Positions 11,795 through 24,275 of a stretch of 64,000 bases of DNA are shown one piece after another (the stretch's first letter is position 1; each line of letters starts with the position of its first letter). A program made the translations under genes and the position numbers. The stretch spans positions 1-64,000 of the forward strand of contig OX419765.1 of NCBI GenBank assembly GCA_948567375.1. Direction: 5' to 3'. The stretch comes from Lunularia cruciata (taxonomy: Eukaryota; Streptophyta; Marchantiopsida; Lunulariales; Lunulariaceae). The notes beneath the pieces are model-generated. The model was not told the DNA's origin and did not search any database. It saw only the letters and a program-made list of their open reading frames with translations.

Positions 11795-14700
11795 ATGGCA
11801 GAACCAGTCAATTTGATATTTTATAATAAAGTTATGGATAGAACTGCCATAAAACAACTTATAAGCAGATTAATAGCACATTTTGGAATCACTTATACAA
11901 CACATATTTTAGATCAATTAAAAACATTAGGATTTCAACAAGCTACTTTTGAAGCAATTTCATTAGGTATTGATGATCTTTTAACAGCACCTTCAAAAAG
12001 TTGGCTTATTGAAGATGCAGAACAATATGGTAATCTTTCAGAAAAACATCATAATTATGGAAGTTTACATGCAGTAGAAAAATTGCGTCAATTAATAGAA
12101 ACATGGTATGCTACAAGTGAATATTTAAAACAAGAAATGAATCCTAACTTTAGAATAACAGATCCGTTAAATCCAGTTCATATGATGTCTTTTTCAGGAG
12201 CTCGTGGAAGTACATCTCAAGTTCATCAATTAGTAGGTATGAGAGGATTAATGTCAGATCCTCAAGGACAAATTATTGATTTACCAATTCAAAGTAATTT
12301 TAGAGAAGGATTATCTTTAACAGAATATATTATCTCATGTTACGGAGCTCGTAAAGGAGTTGTAGATACTGCTGTACGTACTTCTGATGCAGGATATCTT
12401 ACTCGAAGACTTGTTGAAGTAGTTCAACATATCGTTGTACGAAAAGTTGACTGTGGAACTCTTTATGGTATCAATTTACATAATTTATCGGAAAAAAAAA
12501 GCAATTTTGAACAAAAATTAATTGGTCGTGTATTAGCAGAAAATATATATATAAATAATCGATGCGTTGCTCCACGAAATCAGGATATTGGCGCACTTTT
12601 AGCCAATAATTTACTAAATTTAAAAACAAAAATAATATCTATACGATCTCCTTTAACTTGTAAAAGTATGACTTGGATTTGTCAATTATGTTATGGTTGG
12701 AGTCTTAGTCATGGAAATTTAATAGAAATGGGCGAAGCTGTAGGGATTATTGCAGGTCAATCTATAGGAGAACCTGGAACTCAATTAACTTTAAGAACAT
12801 TTCATACTGGTGGTGTGTTTACAGGTGATATTGCAGAACATGTAAGAACTCCGTTTAATGGAATTATTCATTTTAATGAAAATTTTGTATATCCAACACG
12901 AACAAGACATGGCCATCCTGCTTGGATGTGTCACACTAATTTATTTTTAACAATTAAAAGTAAAAATAAAACGCATACTTTTACTATTCCACCAAAAAGT
13001 TTATTATTAGTTCAAAATAAGCAATACATAGAATCAAAACAAGTTATTGCAGAAATTCGTGCCAAAACTTCACCTTTTAAAGAAAAAGTTCAAAAATATA
13101 TTTATTCAAATTTAGAAGGTGAAATGCATTGGAGTACAAAAGTACGTCATGCTTCTGAATATATACATAGTAATATTCATCTTATTCTTAAAACATGTCA
13201 TATATGGGTATTATCAGGAAATTTTTATAATAAAAATAATGAATTATCTGTTTTATTTTATAAAAATCAAGATAAAATAGATTTTCAAATTGACATTACA
13301 AAAGAAAAATCACTTTTTTCTTTTTTGGAAAATAAAGTTCAATTAAATCTTTGTCTTTTAAATTTTTATCTTTATAAAAAAAATAAAATTTTTCAAAAAT
13401 CAAAAGTAATTTATACTATTTTCAATAAAATTAATAAATCAAAAAACTCTAATTTCATTTTACAAGACTATAAAATAGAAAAAAAAAAAAAAAATTTTGT
13501 TTTAAAAAAAAAAAATTTAACTTGTCCATTTTTTCTTAAAATAAAAAAAAATGGTATATTAAAGAATAATGATATTTTTGCAATTTTAGATGATCCTAAA
13601 TATCAATTAAAAAAATCCGGAATTTTAAAGTATGGTAATATTAAAGTTGATTTAATTAGTAAAAATACTTGTTTTGAAGATCCAAAAACAACATTATTTA
13701 GACCAAGATATCCAATTATTAAAGAAGGTAATTTTTTTTTCATTCCTGAAGAAGTACATATTTTAACTCAATCTTTATCTTCTATTTTTTTAAAAAATAA
13801 TAAATTTATTCAAGCAGGTACACCTATTACTTTAAACATTAATAGTAGTATTAGTGGATTAGTTAAAATACAAAAAAAAGGAAATAATAACTATGAAATA
13901 AAAATATTACCTGGAACTATATATTATCCAAATGAAACATATAAAATTTCAAAACAAATAAGTATTTTAATTCCACCCGAAAAAAAACTTTTTAATGAAT
14001 TTGAATGCAAAAACTGGACATATCTTCAGTGGATTATGCCATCTAAAGAAAAACCTTTTGTTTTAATAAGACCAGCTATTGAATATAAATTATCTAATAA
14101 ATCAAATAATTCAACCCTTTTGAATTTATTAAAAAAAAATAAAAATTTAGAAATTAAAACTATAAATTATCTTCTTTATGAAGATGACGAACAAATTCAA
14201 ATAATAAATGAAAAAAATGTTCAATTAATTCAAACTTGTTTAAGTATACATTGGAAAAAAAAATATTTTTTAAAAAAAGCTAATGTTTCTTTTTTAAAAA
14301 TAAAAACAAAAAATAATTTTATAAATTTTCTTCAAATAAGTTTAATAAGTTATTCTATGTTAGAAGAAAAAAAAAATAAAAAACATATTTCAGAAAATGT
14401 TTTAAAAAAAAATTATTATAATAATTTTTTTTCAAATTCAAAAAATACACTAAAAAACAAACATCAAGGTATTATTCGAGTTTTAGCTCAAAAAAAAAAT
14501 GAAATGCAATCTTTTGTTATTTTATCTCCATCAGATTTAGTTAAAACTTTTAAATTAAATAAATCAACAAAAAATATTTCACAAAAAACAAATATTAATA
14601 CTTTTATTCCTAATAAGTTTTTTGAATTTAATAAAAATTCAAAAAATTTAAAAATCTTTAATCATACAAAAAAACTGAATTTAATAAAAAAAAACTCTTC

Positions 14701-15976
14701 TGCAGGGTTCCTTTTATTTGAAAAATTAGGTTTTTTAGGAAATTTGCATAATATTGTTGCAAATTCTTTTAATTCTCTTTATTTGATTAGTTATACTAAG
14801 TTAATATCAACTAAATATTCAACTATTAATCAACTTCAACATATTTGTCAAAATCCAAAATGGTATTTAATAGATGAGTATAAAAAAATTAATAAATTGA
14901 TTTTAGGAAAAAATATAAATTATAATTTATTTAATTGGTGTTTTCCTTTATTTTCTATATTAAAAAAAAAAATTCATTCTCAAATTCTAAAACTTGGACA
15001 ATTACTTTTTGAAAATTTTGTTATATCTCAATATAAAACAATTTTTCCATCTGGACAAATTATAAGTATACATACTAATTATTTAATTATTAGATTAGCT
15101 AAACCTTATTTAGCTACTGGGGGAGCAACTATTCATAATAATTATGGAGAATTTATTCAAGAAGGAGATACTTTAATAACACTTATATATGAAAGATTAA
15201 AATCTGCCGATATAATTCAAGGTCTTCCTAAAGTTGAACAATTATTAGAAGCACGCCCAATAAATTCGGTCTCTATTAATTTAGAAAATGGATTTGAAGA
15301 TTGGAATAATGATATGACTAAATTTATTGGTAATCTTTGGGGCTTTTTTTTAAGTACAAAAATTAGTATGGAACAAGGACAAATAAGTTTGGTTGACCAA
15401 ATTCAAAAAGTCTATCAATCTCAAGGAGTACACATATCAAATAAACACATAGAAATAATTGTCCGTCAAATGACTTCTAAAGTTATAACTTTAGAAGATG
15501 GAATGACTAATGTTTTTTTACCTGGAGAACTTATTGAATTTTCGAGAGCACACAGAATGAATCGTGCTTTAGAAGAAGCCATTCCTTATAAACCTATATT
15601 ATTAGGTATAACTAAAGCATCTTTAAATACTCAAAGTTTTATTTCTGAAGCTAGTTTTCAAGAAACTACAAGAGTTTTAGCAAAAGCTGCTTTAAAAGGC
15701 CGCATTGATTGGTTAAAAGGTTTGAAAGAAAATGTTATTCTTGGTGGAATAGTTCCAGCTGGAACAGGATCTCAAGAAGTTATTTGGCAAATAACTTTAG
15801 AGAAAAAAAAAGAAATGTATTCAAAAAAAAAAAAAAACTTTTTTTCTAAAAAAGTTAATAATGTTTTTTTTTACCACAACACATTTTCAATTTTTCCTAC
15901 TACAGAAATTATGCATAATGTATTAAAAGAATCCATTTCTCAAAATAATATCAATAAAAATAATTTTTTGATTTAG
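11795..15976 (+). CDS. rpoC2: RNA polymerase beta'' subunit
   Basis: C-terminal half of beta' as a separate subunit. The start chosen is ATG 11795 ([18 protein letters not shown]), giving 1393 aa. An in-frame TTG at 11756 is less likely. The trigger-loop block [20 protein letters not shown] lies near residue 186-205, followed by [20 protein letters not shown] (about 320-339). C-terminal conserved blocks ([28 protein letters not shown]) are present. The middle, about residues 500-1050, is rich in Lys/Asn/Phe with A-tracts and is poorly conserved, as usual for the lineage-specific insertion in plastid beta''. Last gene of the rpo operon. Confidence 0.97.
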   Translation: MAEPVNLIFYNKVMDRTAIKQLISRLIAHFGITYTTHILDQLKTLGFQQATFEAISLGIDDLLTAPSKSWLIEDAEQYGNLSEKHHNYGSLHAVEKLRQLIETWYATSEYLKQEMNPNFRITDPLNPVHMMSFSGARGSTSQVHQLVGMRGLMSDPQGQIIDLPIQSNFREGLSLTEYIISCYGARKGVVDTAVRTSDAGYLTRRLVEVVQHIVVRKVDCGTLYGINLHNLSEKKSNFEQKLIGRVLAENIYINNRCVAPRNQDIGALLANNLLNLKTKIISIRSPLTCKSMTWICQLCYGWSLSHGNLIEMGEAVGIIAGQSIGEPGTQLTLRTFHTGGVFTGDIAEHVRTPFNGIIHFNENFVYPTRTRHGHPAWMCHTNLFLTIKSKNKTHTFTIPPKSLLLVQNKQYIESKQVIAEIRAKTSPFKEKVQKYIYSNLEGEMHWSTKVRHASEYIHSNIHLILKTCHIWVLSGNFYNKNNELSVLFYKNQDKIDFQIDITKEKSLFSFLENKVQLNLCLLNFYLYKKNKIFQKSKVIYTIFNKINKSKNSNFILQDYKIEKKKKNFVLKKKNLTCPFFLKIKKNGILKNNDIFAILDDPKYQLKKSGILKYGNIKVDLISKNTCFEDPKTTLFRPRYPIIKEGNFFFIPEEVHILTQSLSSIFLKNNKFIQAGTPITLNINSSISGLVKIQKKGNNNYEIKILPGTIYYPNETYKISKQISILIPPEKKLFNEFECKNWTYLQWIMPSKEKPFVLIRPAIEYKLSNKSNNSTLLNLLKKNKNLEIKTINYLLYEDDEQIQIINEKNVQLIQTCLSIHWKKKYFLKKANVSFLKIKTKNNFINFLQISLISYSMLEEKKNKKHISENVLKKNYYNNFFSNSKNTLKNKHQGIIRVLAQKKNEMQSFVILSPSDLVKTFKLNKSTKNISQKTNINTFIPNKFFEFNKNSKNLKIFNHTKKLNLIKKNSSAGFLLFEKLGFLGNLHNIVANSFNSLYLISYTKLISTKYSTINQLQHICQNPKWYLIDEYKKINKLILGKNINYNLFNWCFPLFSILKKKIHSQILKLGQLLFENFVISQYKTIFPSGQIISIHTNYLIIRLAKPYLATGGATIHNNYGEFIQEGDTLITLIYERLKSADIIQGLPKVEQLLEARPINSVSINLENGFEDWNNDMTKFIGNLWGFFLSTKISMEQGQISLVDQIQKVYQSQGVHISNKHIEIIVRQMTSKVITLEDGMTNVFLPGELIEFSRAHRMNRALEEAIPYKPILLGITKASLNTQSFISEASFQETTRVLAKAALKGRIDWLKGLKENVILGGIVPAGTGSQEVIWQITLEKKKEMYSKKKKNFFSKKVNNVFFYHNTFSIFPTTEIMHNVLKESISQNNINKNNFLI

Positions 15977-16078
15977 AAAAAAAAGTTTTCTAAATCAAAA
16001 CTATTTTTCACAAAAATTGAACTATGTATATAGTTAAAATTTTATATATACTTTTATTACTAAATAAAAAACAAAAAA

Positions 16079-16786
16079 ATGAAACAAAAATCGTGGAATA
16101 TTCATTTAGAAGAAATGATGGAAGCAGGTGTTCATTTCGGCCATCAAGCTCGGAAATGGAATCCAAAAATGGCACCTTATATTTTTACAGAAAGAAAAGG
16201 TATTCATATTATAAATCTTACTCAAACAGCTCGATTTTTATCTGAAGCTTGTGATTTAGTTGCAAATGCATCAAGTAAAGGAAAACAATTTTTAATAGTA
16301 GGAACAAAATATCAAGCAGCTGATTTAATTGAATCATCTGCTTTAAAAGCTAGATGCCATTATGTAAACCAAAAATGGCTTGGAGGTATGTTAACTAATT
16401 GGTCAACTATTGAAACCCGTCTGCAAAAATTTCAAGATTTAGAAAATAAAAAAAACACAGGAACAATAAATCGACTTCCTAAAAAAGAAGCAGCAAATTT
16501 AAAAAGACAATTAGATCACTTACAAAAGTATTTGGGTGGTATTAAATATATGACAAGTTTACCTGACATTGTTATTATTATTGACCAACAAAAAGAATTT
16601 ACAGCAATTCAAGAATGTATTATTTTAGGAATTCCTACTATTTGTTTAGTTGATACTGATTGTGATCCAGATATGACAGATATACCAATTCCTGCTAATG
16701 ATGATGCTAGAGCTTCTATTAGATGGATTTTAAATAAATTAACATTAGCAATTTGTGAGGGCCGCTATAATTCCATAAAAAATTAA
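16079..16786 (+). CDS. rps2: 30S ribosomal protein S2
   Basis: A 235-aa S2 protein. It starts [20 protein letters not shown] and has the S2 signatures [18 protein letters not shown] and [19 protein letters not shown]. It is the first gene of rps2-atpI-atpH-atpF-atpA. An overlapping frame from 16024 is a shadow. Confidence 0.97.
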   Translation: MKQKSWNIHLEEMMEAGVHFGHQARKWNPKMAPYIFTERKGIHIINLTQTARFLSEACDLVANASSKGKQFLIVGTKYQAADLIESSALKARCHYVNQKWLGGMLTNWSTIETRLQKFQDLENKKNTGTINRLPKKEAANLKRQLDHLQKYLGGIKYMTSLPDIVIIIDQQKEFTAIQECIILGIPTICLVDTDCDPDMTDIPIPANDDARASIRWILNKLTLAICEGRYNSIKN

Positions 16787-16923
16787 TAATAAAAAAACAA
16801 AAAAAATTATTACTACTTTCTAATAAAAAAATAGATTAAAATAAGAACAAACCTTTTTTTTATTGATTCTTGTACAAGAAAATTATCTTTGAAAGTTTTT
16901 ATTTTATTTTTAGAAGGAGTAAT

Positions 16924-17670
16924 ATGCATCATACTGCAAAACTGACTAGCACTTTTAATAATTTTTACGAAATATCAAATGTTGAAGTAGGTCAACATTT
17001 TTATTGGCAATTAGGTAGTTTTCAAGTTCATGCACAAGTACTTATAACTTCATGGATTGTTATTGCTATTTTATTAAGTTTGGCTGTTTTAGCCACTCGA
17101 AATTTACAAACAATCCCAATGGGTGGACAAAATTTTGTAGAATATGTTTTAGAATTTATTCGTGATTTAACTCGAACACAAATTGGAGAAGAAGAATATC
17201 GTCCTTGGGTTCCTTTTATAGGAACTATGTTTTTATTTATTTTCGTATCAAATTGGTCAGGTGCTCTTTTTCCTTGGCGAGTTTTTGAATTACCAAATGG
17301 AGAACTTGCTGCACCCACAAATGATATTAATACTACTGTTGCATTAGCTTTACTTACATCAGTAGCATATTTCTATGCAGGTTTACATAAAAAAGGATTA
17401 AGTTATTTTGGTAAATATATTCAACCGACACCAGTACTTTTACCAATAAATATTTTAGAAGATTTTACTAAACCTTTATCACTTAGTTTTCGACTTTTTG
17501 GTAATATTTTAGCTGATGAATTAGTTGTTGCTGTTCTTATTTCTTTAGTTCCTTTAGTAATTCCTATACCTATGATGTTTTTAGGATTATTCACAAGTGC
17601 TATTCAAGCTTTGATTTTTGCTACACTTGCAGCAGCTTATATAGGCGAGTCTATGGAAGGTCATCATTAA
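16924..17670 (+). CDS. atpI: ATP synthase F0 subunit a (CF0-IV)
   Basis: Proton-channel subunit of the thylakoid ATP synthase. The start is ATG 16924 ([17 protein letters not shown]), 248 aa. It is preceded by an AGAAGGAG site 5 nt upstream, which rules out the longer in-frame extension from 16870. Five or so membrane helices are evident. The essential arginine helix is seen in [19 protein letters not shown]. The C-terminus [16 protein letters not shown] is typical. Confidence 0.97.
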   Translation: MHHTAKLTSTFNNFYEISNVEVGQHFYWQLGSFQVHAQVLITSWIVIAILLSLAVLATRNLQTIPMGGQNFVEYVLEFIRDLTRTQIGEEEYRPWVPFIGTMFLFIFVSNWSGALFPWRVFELPNGELAAPTNDINTTVALALLTSVAYFYAGLHKKGLSYFGKYIQPTPVLLPINILEDFTKPLSLSFRLFGNILADELVVAVLISLVPLVIPIPMMFLGLFTSAIQALIFATLAAAYIGESMEGHH

Positions 17671-18250
<580 letters not shown>

Positions 18251-18291
18251 TAATTAAACACAATTATTATTTCAATTTTTAAATAAATAAT

Positions 18292-18350
18292 TATTATTAA
18301 TTTTTCTTTTTTTTTACTCGATAAGTAAAAAAAAAGAAAAATTAATAATA
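18292..18350 (+). terminator. stem-loop 3' of atpH
   Basis: A nearly perfect inverted repeat (TATTATTAATTTTTC... and ...GAAAAATTAATAATA) about 40 nt after the atpH stop. A processing or stability element between atpH and atpF. Confidence 0.6.
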
Positions 18351-18536
18351 TATTAAAGCATATAATTTTTTGTGTTAAAAAATAAAACAAACAAAGTATT
18401 TATTTGGTATTTTTGTTAAATAAATAAAAATCCACAAAAATTTATTTACGTAAATTTTTGAGTAAAAAAAAAGTGTTGAGTAAACAAAAAACTCCACAAA
18501 AATTTAATAACATAATAATGAAAAAAAGAGGACAGT

Positions 18537-19680
18537 ATGAAAAATGGGACTGATTTTGTTATTTCCTCAAAATTTTGGACTATAGCTGGAAGTTTTGGAC
18601 TAAATACAAATTTGTTAGAAACAAATTTAATAAATTTAGGTGTAGTAATTGGATTGTTAGTTTATTTTGGAAAGGGAGTGTGTGCGGGTTGAATATTTGA
18701 ATAAAAAATTGGAACTATCCAATAATACTTAAATAAAAAAGTATATAATCCCAACGAATTACTTTTGGTTTAAAAACTCAAAAGAACAATAGCATTTCGT
18801 AAAAATCAAAAAAACATTGATAAGGGAAAAAATAAAAATGGTTAAAGCTAAACTGCTTGAAGTCTAAGCACAGTTGGGATTTTCTTTATCCCACCATGAA
18901 AAGAAAAAACATGGTTGAAGATTTTTTTTGATATATAACACTCATATCAATTAAATTATAATATTTAATAATAATTTATTAAATTTTCCAAATCTTCATC
19001 TTCCTTTAAAATTTTAAAAATTTTTTAAGTGCTGAGTTGACAACCTATTTACATTTTATAATTTATAAAAAACAATCTTGCTGACAAATTTTAATATTTT
19101 TGTCAAAAGAATCATCAACAATTATTTTACGTAAAAAAACGAAAATAAATAAAGAAGATAAGTTCAGTTAAAAACAATTAAAACTGAGCAAGAAAGCCGG
19201 ATGAATTGAAAAATTCATGTTCGGTTTGGGAAGAGGTTATAAATAAAATATATAAATAATCTACTTTCATTAAGTAATCTATTAAAAAATCGTAAACTGA
19301 CCATTTTAAATACTATTCAAGATGCAGAAGAAAGATATAAAGAAGCTACTGATAAGCTAAACCAAGCTCGAACTCGTTTACAACAAGCAAAATTAAAAGC
19401 AGATGATATCCGAATAAATGGACTATCTCAAATGGAAAAAGAAAAACAAGATTTAATTAATGCCGCTGATGAAGATTCAAAACGCTTAGAAGAATCTAAA
19501 AATGCTACAATTCGTTTTGAAAAACAAAGAGCGATTGAACAGGTTCGCCAACAAGTTTCTCGTTTGGCCTTAGAAAGAGCTTTAGAAACATTAAAAAGTC
19601 GTTTAAACAGTGAATTACATTTACGTATGATTGATTATCATATTGGCCTACTTAGAGCCATGGAAAGTACTATTGAGTAA
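18537..19680 (+). CDS. atpF: ATP synthase F0 subunit b (CF0-I), split gene
   Basis: Peripheral-stalk subunit of the ATP synthase. Exon 1 is 18537-18681 (145 nt, the standard size; [18 protein letters not shown]...). Exon 2 is 19265-19680. Joined they give 186 aa. The N-terminal membrane helix ([15 protein letters not shown]) is followed by a long charged coiled-coil stalk. GTGCG at 18682 and CTAC before 19265 give the in-frame junction [15 protein letters not shown]. An alternative GTGTG donor two bases upstream would not pair with a good acceptor. Confidence 0.93.
18682..19264 (+). other. group II intron in atpF
   Basis: A 583-nt intron. Domain V is at about 19193-19235 (AAGCCGGATGAATTG pairing with ATTCATGTTCGGTTTGG). 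A conserved land-plant intron position. Confidence 0.88.
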
Positions 19681-19724
19681 CTTTCATCAGTTTTATTTTT
19701 TTTAAATTAATAAAAAAAAAGCTA

Positions 19725-21248
19725 ATGGTAAATATTCGACCTGATGAAATTAGCAGTATTATCCGTAAACAAATTGAACAATACAATCAAGAAGTTAAAA
19801 TTGTAAATATTGGAACCGTGCTTCAGGTTGGGGATGGTATTGCACGTATTTATGGTCTTGATAAAGTTATGGCAGGTGAATTAGTTGAATTTGAAGATGG
19901 TACAGTAGGAATTGCTTTAAATTTAGAATCAGATAATGTCGGAATTGTTTTAATGGGTGATGGATTAACTATACAAGAAGGTAGTTCTGTAAAAGCAACA
20001 GGTAAAATTGCTCAAATACCAGTTAGTGATGCTTATTTAGGTCGTGTTGTAAATGCCTTAGCTCAACCTATTGATGGAAAAGGTCAAATAGCAGCGTCTG
20101 AATTTAGATTAATCGAATCACCAGCTCCCGGTATTATCTCTAGACGTTCTGTTTATGAACCTATGCAAACAGGACTTATTGCTATTGATTCAATGATTCC
20201 TATTGGACGTGGTCAACGAGAATTAATTATTGGAGATCGACAAACAGGAAAAACTGCAGTAGCTATTGACACTATTTTAAATCAAAAAGGTCAAAATGTA
20301 ATATGTGTTTATGTAGCTATTGGTCAAAAAGCCTCTTCTGTTGCTCAAGTAGTTAATACTTTTGAAGAACGTGGTGCATTAGAATATACAATTGTTGTCT
20401 CCGAAACTGCAAATTCTCCTGCTACATTACAATATCTTGCTCCTTACACTGGAGCGGCTTTAGCTGAATACTTTATGTATCGTAAACAACATACTCTTAT
20501 TGTTTATGATGATCTTTCTAAACAAGCTCAAGCTTATCGACAAATGTCTCTTTTATTAAGAAGACCACCTGGTAGAGAAGCTTATCCAGGAGATGTTTTT
20601 TATTTACATTCTCGTCTTTTAGAAAGAGCGGCTAAATTAAGTTCTAATCTTGGTGAAGGTAGTATGACTGCTTTGCCAATTGTTGAAACTCAAGCCGGTG
20701 ACGTTTCAGCTTATATTCCAACAAATGTTATTTCTATTACAGATGGGCAAATTTTCTTATCAGCTGACTTATTTAATGCAGGGATTCGTCCAGCAATTAA
20801 TGTAGGTATTTCTGTATCTAGAGTTGGTTCTGCTGCACAAATAAAAGCTATGAAACAAGTAGCTGGAAAATTAAAATTAGAATTAGCTCAATTTGCAGAG
20901 TTAGAAGCTTTTGCCCAATTTGCTTCCGATCTTGATAAAGCTACCCAAAATCAATTAGCACGAGGTCAAAGATTACGTGAATTACTTAAACAATCTCAAT
21001 CTGCACCTCTTAATGTAGAAGAACAAATAGCAACTATTTATACTGGTGTTAATGGTTATTTAGATGTACTAGAAACAGGACAAGTTAAAAAATTTTTAAT
21101 TCAATTACGTGAATATTTAATTACTAATAAACCACAATTTGCAGAAATAATTCGTTCTACTAAAGTTTTTACAGAACAAGCGGAAAATCTTTTAAAAGAA
21201 GCGATTACAGAGCATATTGAACTTTTTCTATTTCAAGAAGAAAAATAA
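19725..21248 (+). CDS. atpA: ATP synthase CF1 alpha subunit
   Basis: A 507-aa alpha subunit with non-catalytic nucleotide sites. It starts [20 protein letters not shown]. Walker [10 protein letters not shown] is near residue 170. The alpha/beta signature [14 protein letters not shown] is near 363-376. It lies 44 nt after atpF and is the last gene of the atp operon. Confidence 0.98.
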   Translation: MVNIRPDEISSIIRKQIEQYNQEVKIVNIGTVLQVGDGIARIYGLDKVMAGELVEFEDGTVGIALNLESDNVGIVLMGDGLTIQEGSSVKATGKIAQIPVSDAYLGRVVNALAQPIDGKGQIAASEFRLIESPAPGIISRRSVYEPMQTGLIAIDSMIPIGRGQRELIIGDRQTGKTAVAIDTILNQKGQNVICVYVAIGQKASSVAQVVNTFEERGALEYTIVVSETANSPATLQYLAPYTGAALAEYFMYRKQHTLIVYDDLSKQAQAYRQMSLLLRRPPGREAYPGDVFYLHSRLLERAAKLSSNLGEGSMTALPIVETQAGDVSAYIPTNVISITDGQIFLSADLFNAGIRPAINVGISVSRVGSAAQIKAMKQVAGKLKLELAQFAELEAFAQFASDLDKATQNQLARGQRLRELLKQSQSAPLNVEEQIATIYTGVNGYLDVLETGQVKKFLIQLREYLITNKPQFAEIIRSTKVFTEQAENLLKEAITEHIELFLFQEEK

Positions 21249-21299
21249 ACGATAAAAATATTTATTTTTTAATTTAATATTAATTAATTAAATAAAAAT

Positions 21300-21371
21300 T
21301 ACGTCCAATAGGATTCGAACCTATACTGGAGGTTTAGAAAACCTCTGTCCTATCCCTTAGACGATGGACGC
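21300..21371 (-). tRNA. trnR-UCU: tRNA-Arg(UCU)
   Basis: A 72-nt cloverleaf on the minus strand. Acceptor GCGTCCA/TGGACGT, anticodon TCT in TTTTCTAAACC, T-loop GGTTCGAATCC. It lies 51 nt beyond convergent atpA. Confidence 0.96.
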
Positions 21372-21373
21372 TT

Positions 21374-21452
21374 AAAAAAAAAGAATTTGAAATGAAAAAC
21401 CTACAAAATATTTAATATTTTGTAGGTTTTTCATTTCAAATTCTTTTTTTTT
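21374..21452. terminator. perfect 39-bp stem-loop between trnR-UCU and trnG-UCC
   Basis: Arms of about 39 bases match perfectly (AAGAATTTGAAATGAAAAAC... and its complement). It fills the whole space between the two tRNAs, so it can end the trnG transcript and insulate trnR. Confidence 0.65.
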
Positions 21453-21453
21453 T

Positions 21454-22200
21454 AGCGGGTAGCGGGAATCGAACCCGCATCATTAGCTTGGAAGGCTAAG
21501 GGTTATAGTCGACATTGATCGAAAAAAAATGTCTCTAATTCAAAACCGAACATGAAAGTTTTCTTTCATTCGGCTCCTTTATAAAAACTTTGAAGTACAA
21601 GAAAATAAAAAAAATATAAAATTTTTAGTGTTTTTTTAATTCCTTCAAAATTTTATAACATCTATGTTAGTTTTTTATTTTTACATTTAAATGTAAAAAA
21701 TACTTTATTAGATGATCCTTTTAGAAAGATAAAATAAAAAAAATATGGAAAAGTTTAAAATAAAAACTTTCTAATTACTTCGTTCTTTATTTCTTTTTTT
21801 TAATCTTTAGGAGAATATTTTTCACCAAATTATTTATTTAAATGCTAATAACTTTAGCAAACTAAAGTTATTAAAAATAATAATTAGTTTTCATCAAATT
21901 TTTTTATAAATTGAAGATTTAGTTATGATGAAAAAATTGATTTTTGATTTCTATCCATAGATTTTTAGCAAATCAAAAAAGTTTCTTTTTGAAATATCCT
22001 GCTTTTTTTTATTACTGTTTTTTTTTTTTTTTTCAGTAAAACTAAAAAAAGAATAATGCTTTTATTAATATTGCATTAATATTAAAAAATAAATTTTGAA
22101 AGAAATAAAGTTTTTAAATAAAAAAATCAAAAAATTATTATGATCCTTTAACTTTTTTAAGAAAAAAAGAATCGCACTTTTACCACTAAACTATACCCGC
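21454..22200 (-). tRNA. trnG-UCC: tRNA-Gly(UCC), split by a group II intron
   Basis: The 5' exon is 22178-22200 (23 nt, GCGGGTATAG...GGTAAAA). The 3' exon is 21454-21501 (48 nt, CCTTAGCCTTCCAAGC...). Joined they make a 71-nt cloverleaf with anticodon TCC and acceptor GCGGGTA/TACCCGC. The 23 and 48 nt sizes match other land plants. Confidence 0.94.
21502..22177 (-). other. group II intron in trnG-UCC
   Basis: A 676-nt intron in the D-arm region. On the minus strand it begins GTGCG (22177 downwards) and ends AAC at 21502. Domain V is at about 21545-21580. It contains a T17 run and other homopolymers but no ORF. Confidence 0.88.
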
Positions 22201-22246
22201 TATAAAATGATTATATCATATATATATATTTTTTTATTTAAAAAAT

Positions 22247-22297
22247 CCATCCCCGGAATTAGCTTACTTGTAGAATGCATATTATATCCGGAGATGG
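22247..22297 (-). terminator. GC-containing stem-loop 3' of psb30
   Basis: Arms CCATCCCCGGA and TCCGGAGATGG with one mismatch, followed on the minus strand by a T run. The form resembles a bacterial rho-independent terminator just beyond the psb30 stop. Confidence 0.6.
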
Positions 22298-22311
22298 AAA
22301 AATCAAAAAAT

Positions 22312-22413
22312 TTACAAATTACCTTTACGAGCTGCTAATAAAGCAATAACTAATGGCCCTGATGCAACTATTAAAGCCAGAACAGTAAGCTGTGCAATAA
22401 CTTCTAAATTCAT
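22312..22413 (-). CDS. psb30: photosystem II protein Psb30 (Ycf12)
   Basis: A 33-aa single-helix PSII subunit ([20 protein letters not shown] then [13 protein letters not shown]). It is present in cyanobacteria, algae, bryophytes and gymnosperms but absent from flowering plants, so it supports a non-angiosperm origin. A GAGAGG-like site precedes ATG on the minus strand. It is divergent from psaM. Confidence 0.96.
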   Translation of the reverse strand: MNLEVIAQLTVLALIVASGPLVIALLAARKGNL

Positions 22414-22624
22414 TCTGGTTTAACCTCTCTTTTTTTTTTACAATTCAAATTTTTGTTATTGACTTCAATAACAATGAAAAAAATCTATAGCGATAACAAA
22501 CTGAGATCAGTACAATAATAACAAGAAGATATTTTTTTTTAACCTAATTACATATTAAAAAAATGTAATTTTGAATTAATTGCTAATTGTATTATATATA
22601 TTTTTTTTATTTTTTAATTACTAG

Positions 22625-22735
<111 letters not shown>

Positions 22736-23091
22736 AAAATTGTAATATTTAAAAAAGACCTGGCCAGTAATTTAATATTGGCTAGGTTCTTTAGTATTAA
22801 ATAATAAATTGTTTTATTAATATAAAAATATTATTTACAATAATTAAAAAATAAATAGATAATTTTATATTATCTATAAAATTTATGAATAATATTATAT
22901 ATACAATATATTATATATATATATTTATATAGATATTTGATATTTTTAATAATATTAGTAATATTAGTTTACTAATTGCTTTAAATAAAAAAGATTGAAA
23001 TAAATATTTTTTTTATAGTATAATATATATATTATTATATATACATATCATTCTTGTTTTTTTATTCAAAAATGAAAATATTTTTATATTG
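22736..23091 (+). other. psaM-trnS spacer with terminator, AT repeats and promoter
   Basis: A 356-nt spacer. A stem-loop at 22753-22792 (AAAGACCTGGCCA/TGGCTAGGTTCTTT) is a likely psaM 3' end. Alternating TA runs lie at about 22885-22925 and 23025-23042. A promoter for trnS-GCU is listed separately. No gene seen. Confidence 0.6.
22995..23024 (+). promoter_or_regulatory. sigma70-type promoter for trnS-GCU
   Basis: TTGAAA (22995-23000), an 18-nt spacer, TATAAT (23019-23024), about 70 nt before the tRNA. Confidence 0.45.
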
Positions 23092-23179
23092 GGAGAGATG
23101 GCTGAGTGGACGAAAGCGGCGGATTGCTAATCCGTTGTACAAGCTTTTTGTACCGAGGGTTCGAATCCCTCTCTCTCCG
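23092..23179 (+). tRNA. trnS-GCU: tRNA-Ser(GCU)
   Basis: An 88-nt class II cloverleaf. Acceptor GGAGAGA/TCTCTCC, discriminator G, anticodon GCT in GATTGCTAATC. The long variable arm is GTACAAGCTTTTTGTAC. It reads AGC/AGU codons. Confidence 0.96.
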
Positions 23180-23197
23180 TTTCTAAATTTTCTTTTT

Positions 23198-23374
<177 letters not shown>

Positions 23375-23387
23375 TCAGTGAATTTAA

Positions 23388-23421
23388 ATGGAGAAAAAGG
23401 GATTTGAACCCTTGTTAACCT
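23388..23421 (-). pseudogene. orphan 3' half of a tRNA-Ser-like gene
   Basis: On the minus strand this is a canonical T-arm (AAGGG, loop TTCAAAT, CCCTT) followed by an acceptor-like strand TTTCTCC and A. The tail resembles the serine tRNAs of this genome (ending CTCTCC). No GGAGAAA 5' acceptor strand, D-arm or clear anticodon arm was found in the next about 200 nt upstream. It is probably a decayed tRNA. A degenerate stem around 23437-23453 is the only hint of an anticodon arm. I cannot tell which serine tRNA it came from. Confidence 0.5.
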
Positions 23422-23585
23422 AATTGCCTAAATGAAAACAATTTTAAAACTATTGCAATCAATTATTTTGCTATTTCTTTTATGCAAAAACCAAAGTTTT
23501 GTTTAAAAGCAAATAAAAAATATATATATTTTTTATACTAGAAATTAATAATAAATAATTAAATGTATATAAAGTTTTATTTAAT

Positions 23586-23628
23586 ATAAAGCGGATGCTT
23601 TTATATATATTTTTAACATCCGCTTTAT
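23586..23628 (-). terminator. stem-loop 3' of psbK
   Basis: A perfect 12-bp stem (ATAAAGCGGATG and complement) with an AT-rich 19-nt loop, 36 nt beyond the psbK stop. Confidence 0.6.
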
Positions 23629-23663
23629 AAATTTAAATTATAAAAAAAATTGAAAATGATAAT

Positions 23664-23831
23664 TTATCGAAAACTCACAGAAGCTTGCCAAACAAAAGCT
23701 AAAAGAAAAAAAAACAAAGGTATAATTGGCATTACGTCTACAATTGGATCAAAAATTGAATAAGCTTCAGGTAATTTAGCAAAACTAAGACCATTTAAAT
23801 AAAACGCATTTTCTAAATAAATATTAAACAT
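23664..23831 (-). CDS. psbK: photosystem II protein K
   Basis: A 55-aa PSII subunit made as a precursor. The start chosen is [14 protein letters not shown] at 23831, the conserved plastid start. The longer frame to 23924 adds an unconserved Phe/Tyr-rich leader. The mature helix region [20 protein letters not shown] then [17 protein letters not shown] is intact. Upstream of psbI on the same strand. Confidence 0.95.
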   Translation of the reverse strand: MFNIYLENAFYLNGLSFAKLPEAYSIFDPIVDVMPIIPLFFFLLAFVWQASVSFR

Positions 23832-24029
23832 AACTAAATTTTTAGTTCTCCAATAAATATTATTACAAAAGTGAAATAGAAAATAAAAAAACTTAATATA
23901 AATAGCATAAACTCTTAGATACATCTTACTACAAGTTCTTTTAGCTTTAAAGAGGTTATTATTTTTTTATTTTTTATAAATAGATTGACAAAAATAAAAA
24001 AATAATGATTTATTAGAATAAAATAGATG

Positions 24030-24101
24030 TGGGGCGTCGCCAAGTGGTAAGGCTGCAGGTTTTGATCCTGTTACTCGGAGGTTCGAATCCTTCCGTCCCA
24101 G
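24030..24101 (+). tRNA. trnQ-UUG: tRNA-Gln(UUG)
   Basis: A 72-nt cloverleaf. Acceptor TGGGGCG/CGTCCCA, discriminator G, anticodon TTG in GGTTTTGATCC. A TTGACA element lies at 23985-23990, but no good -10 box is at standard spacing. Confidence 0.95.
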
Positions 24102-24275
24102 ATTATGTACTTATTCTTTTTTAATATTTTTCAATTTTCTAAAAATGACAAAAAAAAATAATCTAATATATTGTATTTTTTATTTATATTATGACAATAA
24201 GATAAATATGGCAAGGGATTTTTCTATGTTATAAAATATAAAAATAAATTATTGAAAATAAAGAGATTTTAATTT

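Noticed and set aside
18431-18505. Short direct repeat (TCCACAAAAATTTA) before atpF
   Set aside because: Two 14-base copies in AT-rich DNA close to the atpH terminator; too short to support a separate element.
22885-23050. Possible origin or mobile element in the AT-rich psaM-trnS spacer
   Set aside because: Only simple TA repeats, a terminator and a promoter; no terminal repeats, direct target repeats or replication gene.
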